Source of the DNA: Candidatus Hydrogenedens sp.
GTDB lineage: Bacteria > Hydrogenedentota > Hydrogenedentia > Hydrogenedentales > JAEUWI01
Direction of reading: 5' to 3'
NCBI GenBank assembly: GCA_016125095.1
Contig: WGMK01000015.1
Location: forward strand, 124,001-188,000
DNA: 64,000 nucleotides
Part shown: positions 62,324-64,000 of the stretch, piece after piece
How the letters are laid out: each line of letters begins with the position of its first letter
How positions within the stretch are numbered: position 1 is the stretch's first letter
Program-made: the position numbers and the translations under genes
The notes under the pieces: generated by a model
What the model saw: the letters and a program-made list of their open reading frames with translations, nothing else
The model's database searches: none
What the model was told of the DNA's origin: nothing

Positions 62324-64000
62324 TCAGGTGTGTTCCATAACAAGCGGTTCTAGCGCGGCACGAAGACGATCTTGCATGTCTTGCCGAATCGCGGGGTTTT
62401 CAATCTTGGCGCCGCCGAGGGCGATATGAAACGCGTCCCGCACGCGGAAATCATCCGTGTTGATGCGCGCGGAAAGCACATCGACGCCCATGGCAGCGAA
62501 AACAGCGGCGATGTCGTACAGTAATCCCGTGCGGTCGCCCGTCTCGATGTCCACCACGGTATCGGTGGGCGACGACAGGTCGTCGAAAGTAACATGGGTC
62601 GCCACCGGCGCGGCGGGGCGCAGGATGGCAAACAGTCGACTCCGCGACGCCGCGACGAATTCGTGGATGTTCTTGCCGTGGATGAGCACCTCGGCCACAA
62701 CCCGGCGCACCGCGTCGAACTGGGCGTTGGTCAGGGCACGGGATTCGCGCGCGTCGCTCGCGTGGAAGAAGTCGATGACGTAGCCCGATTCCGTGGTAAA
62801 CAACCCAGCGGAACGGATGGCGGCGTTGTTGGCGGAAAACGCACCGGCGAGCGTCGCGAACAGGCCGGGCCTGTCGCGTGTGATGATGGTAACCTCGCTC
62901 TGCGCGGTCTCTTCGTGCACGTTGTGCCACATGACAAATGCGTCGTCCTCGATTTCCTGCATCGCCTGGATATGTCGGGCGATTTCCGCGTCGTGGAAAG
63001 CGATGAGATAACGTTCTCCGAAGGCATCGAGGTGACGCCGAATCAATGCGTCGAGTCCTGGGTGTTGCTTCTTCGGAGTCGAATAGCGCAATGCTTCTTC
63101 TATGCCGGCCATGCGCGGCAGGCGCCAATGGTCGGCCTCAAGGCCCATGTCGCGTCCGGAAAGGAAGCGCTCGGTTTTGAGGTGCAGCTTCATCAGGAGC
63201 GCGCCCTTCCACTCGGTCCACACGGCAGGCCCCACGGCCTTCAGATCGCAGTGGCTCATGACGAGTAGTTCCCGCAAGCGCTCGTCGCTCCGCATGGTCT
63301 CGGCAAAGGTGCTCACCACGCCGGGGTCGTCGGTATCGCGGTACATGGCGACGTCGATCATGAGCATGTGGTGGCGGACAAGAAAAGCGATGCGCTCGAT
63401 CACGTCGGCGGTCCATCCCATGCGCTGGCCTGCCACACGCGCCAGCGCGACACCCTCCTCGACGTGCTCTTCGCCGGACACCTTGCCGAGGTCGTGGAAC
63501 AGAATGGCCAAGACCAGCAGGTGGGGCTCGCGCACATGTTCAAGCGCGCGCTCGAGGAAATTGCCGATATTGCCGCCGAGGCTGGGAATGGCAGCGATGG
63601 CCTCGATGGCGCGCAGCGTGTGCTCGTCCACCGGGAAGCTGTGAAAGGCTTCATAACGCACGATGCCGCGCACGGCGCCGAACTCGGGCAGGTAGGCCCC
63701 GAGCAAGCCGCACTCGGCCATCTGGCGCAGCACGCGGCCCGCCTCGAGCGGACGGCTGCAAATGCCAAAGAACAAGCGCCGGACGAGATCGCTGCGCTGG
63801 AAGTCGGGCGTGACGAGATGCAGGTTCGCGCGGACGCGATCGAGCGTAGCGCGACTTACCGAGCCGCCGCCGCGCGCGCTTTCCCAGAATACCTGCATCA
63901 AGCGCGCGGGGTGCTCGGCGAACCAGCGCTTGTCGTGCATGCCGGCACACACCTGCGCGCGATGCCGGGTGATCTGGCCGGCCTCCGGCTCGGCGGCGTC
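62324..64000 (-). CDS. glnD: [Protein-PII] uridylyltransferase GlnD, N-terminus beyond window
   Basis: About 558 C-terminal residues, the frame being open past the window edge. Visible: the linker helices (LMQVFWES, LHLVTPDFQRSDLVRRLFFG), the HD domain with RYEAFHSFPVDEHTLRAIEA and ILFHDLGKVSGEEH and FLVRHHMLMIDVAM (uridylyl-removing activity), and two ACT domains (SEVTIITRDRPGLFATLAGA; TVVDIETGDRTGLLYDIAAV) that sense glutamine. The nucleotidyltransferase domain should lie outside. GlnD uridylylates PII to report nitrogen status; Amt at the other end of the window is a usual PII client. The ATG at 63952 is internal. Confidence 0.93.
   Translation of the reverse strand, partial: DAAEPEAGQITRHRAQVCAGMHDKRWFAEHPARLMQVFWESARGGGSVSRATLDRVRANLHLVTPDFQRSDLVRRLFFGICSRPLEAGRVLRQMAECGLLGAYLPEFGAVRGIVRYEAFHSFPVDEHTLRAIEAIAAIPSLGGNIGNFLERALEHVREPHLLVLAILFHDLGKVSGEEHVEEGVALARVAGQRMGWTADVIERIAFLVRHHMLMIDVAMYRDTDDPGVVSTFAETMRSDERLRELLVMSHCDLKAVGPAVWTEWKGALLMKLHLKTERFLSGRDMGLEADHWRLPRMAGIEEALRYSTPKKQHPGLDALIRRHLDAFGERYLIAFHDAEIARHIQAMQEIEDDAFVMWHNVHEETAQSEVTIITRDRPGLFATLAGAFSANNAAIRSAGLFTTESGYVIDFFHASDARESRALTNAQFDAVRRVVAEVLIHGKNIHEFVAASRSRLFAILRPAAPVATHVTFDDLSSPTDTVVDIETGDRTGLLYDIAAVFAAMGVDVLSARINTDDFRVRDAFHIALGGAKIENPAIRQDMQDRLRAALEPLVMEHT

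Overview
This is a GC-rich bacterial window that encodes its proteins densely on both strands. I see no rRNA, tRNA, CRISPR array, integrase or transposase. The gene content points to the Planctomycetota / Verrucomicrobiota / Lentisphaerota / Hydrogenedentota kind of bacterium. Evidence for this is a PSCyt1-DUF1549-LamG-DUF1553 protein followed by a DUF1501 protein, a PSCyt1-DUF1080 fusion, formylglycine-type sulfatases, a Tat-exported Gfo/Idh/MocA protein and a PL26-like lyase. A secreted subtilase carries Glu-Gly-rich linkers and two C-terminal 'SELLR' modules. I associate those with Hydrogenedentota from memory, but cannot verify it here.

Layout. 0-6.5 kb: a truncated ammonium transporter, a methyltransferase plus GT-C-like membrane protein pair, a cytochrome c/PQQ sugar dehydrogenase fusion and an intact VapBC-type pair. 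6.5-16.2 kb (minus strand): a lipoprotein/ATPase/permease exporter with a His-rich lipoprotein, then secA, a transglutaminase-like protein and an ABC-2 exporter. 16.3-21.3 kb (plus): a membrane protein with a degenerate alkaline-phosphatase/sulfatase fold, coupled to a PL26-like lyase. 21.3-31.8 kb (minus): a degenerate CPBP protein, the subtilase, a 1555-residue GH38-like protein lacking metal ligands, and a polytopic membrane protein. 31.9-35.3 kb (plus): a coupled EEP hydrolase, sulfatase and GT2 operon. 35.3-41.5 kb (minus): PSCyt1-DUF1080, an AbrB antitoxin with a deleted PIN remnant, a second sulfatase, an orphan HicB, a dienelactone hydrolase and a MocR regulator. 41.8-47.5 kb (minus): NTF2-like lipoprotein, M20 peptidase, YeiH family exporter, a small membrane protein and a CopA-like ATPase. 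47.9-48.6 kb is a gene-free block of hairpin repeats. 48.6-54.6 kb: Gfo/Idh/MocA protein, a four-gene envelope/TPR cluster and an ECF-like sigma factor. 54.9-59.5 kb: DUF1549/1553 plus DUF1501. 59.5-64 kb (minus): REC-PAS-GGDEF, a Do-type protease and the C-terminal part of GlnD.

Taken together, much of the window serves the cell envelope and extracellular polysaccharide: sulfatases, a lyase, sugar oxidation, exported oxidoreductases, secretion (SecA, ABC exporters) and periplasmic proteolysis. Amt at one end and GlnD at the other belong to nitrogen sensing. Three themes stand out. Several enzyme-fold proteins have lost catalytic residues (16.3, 21.3 and 25.6 kb), and the subtilase has Glu for its catalytic Asp. 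Toxin-antitoxin genes are present intact, eroded and orphaned. A promoter pattern, TTGnnn-17-TAnnnT often with a preceding TGC, recurs upstream of unrelated genes.
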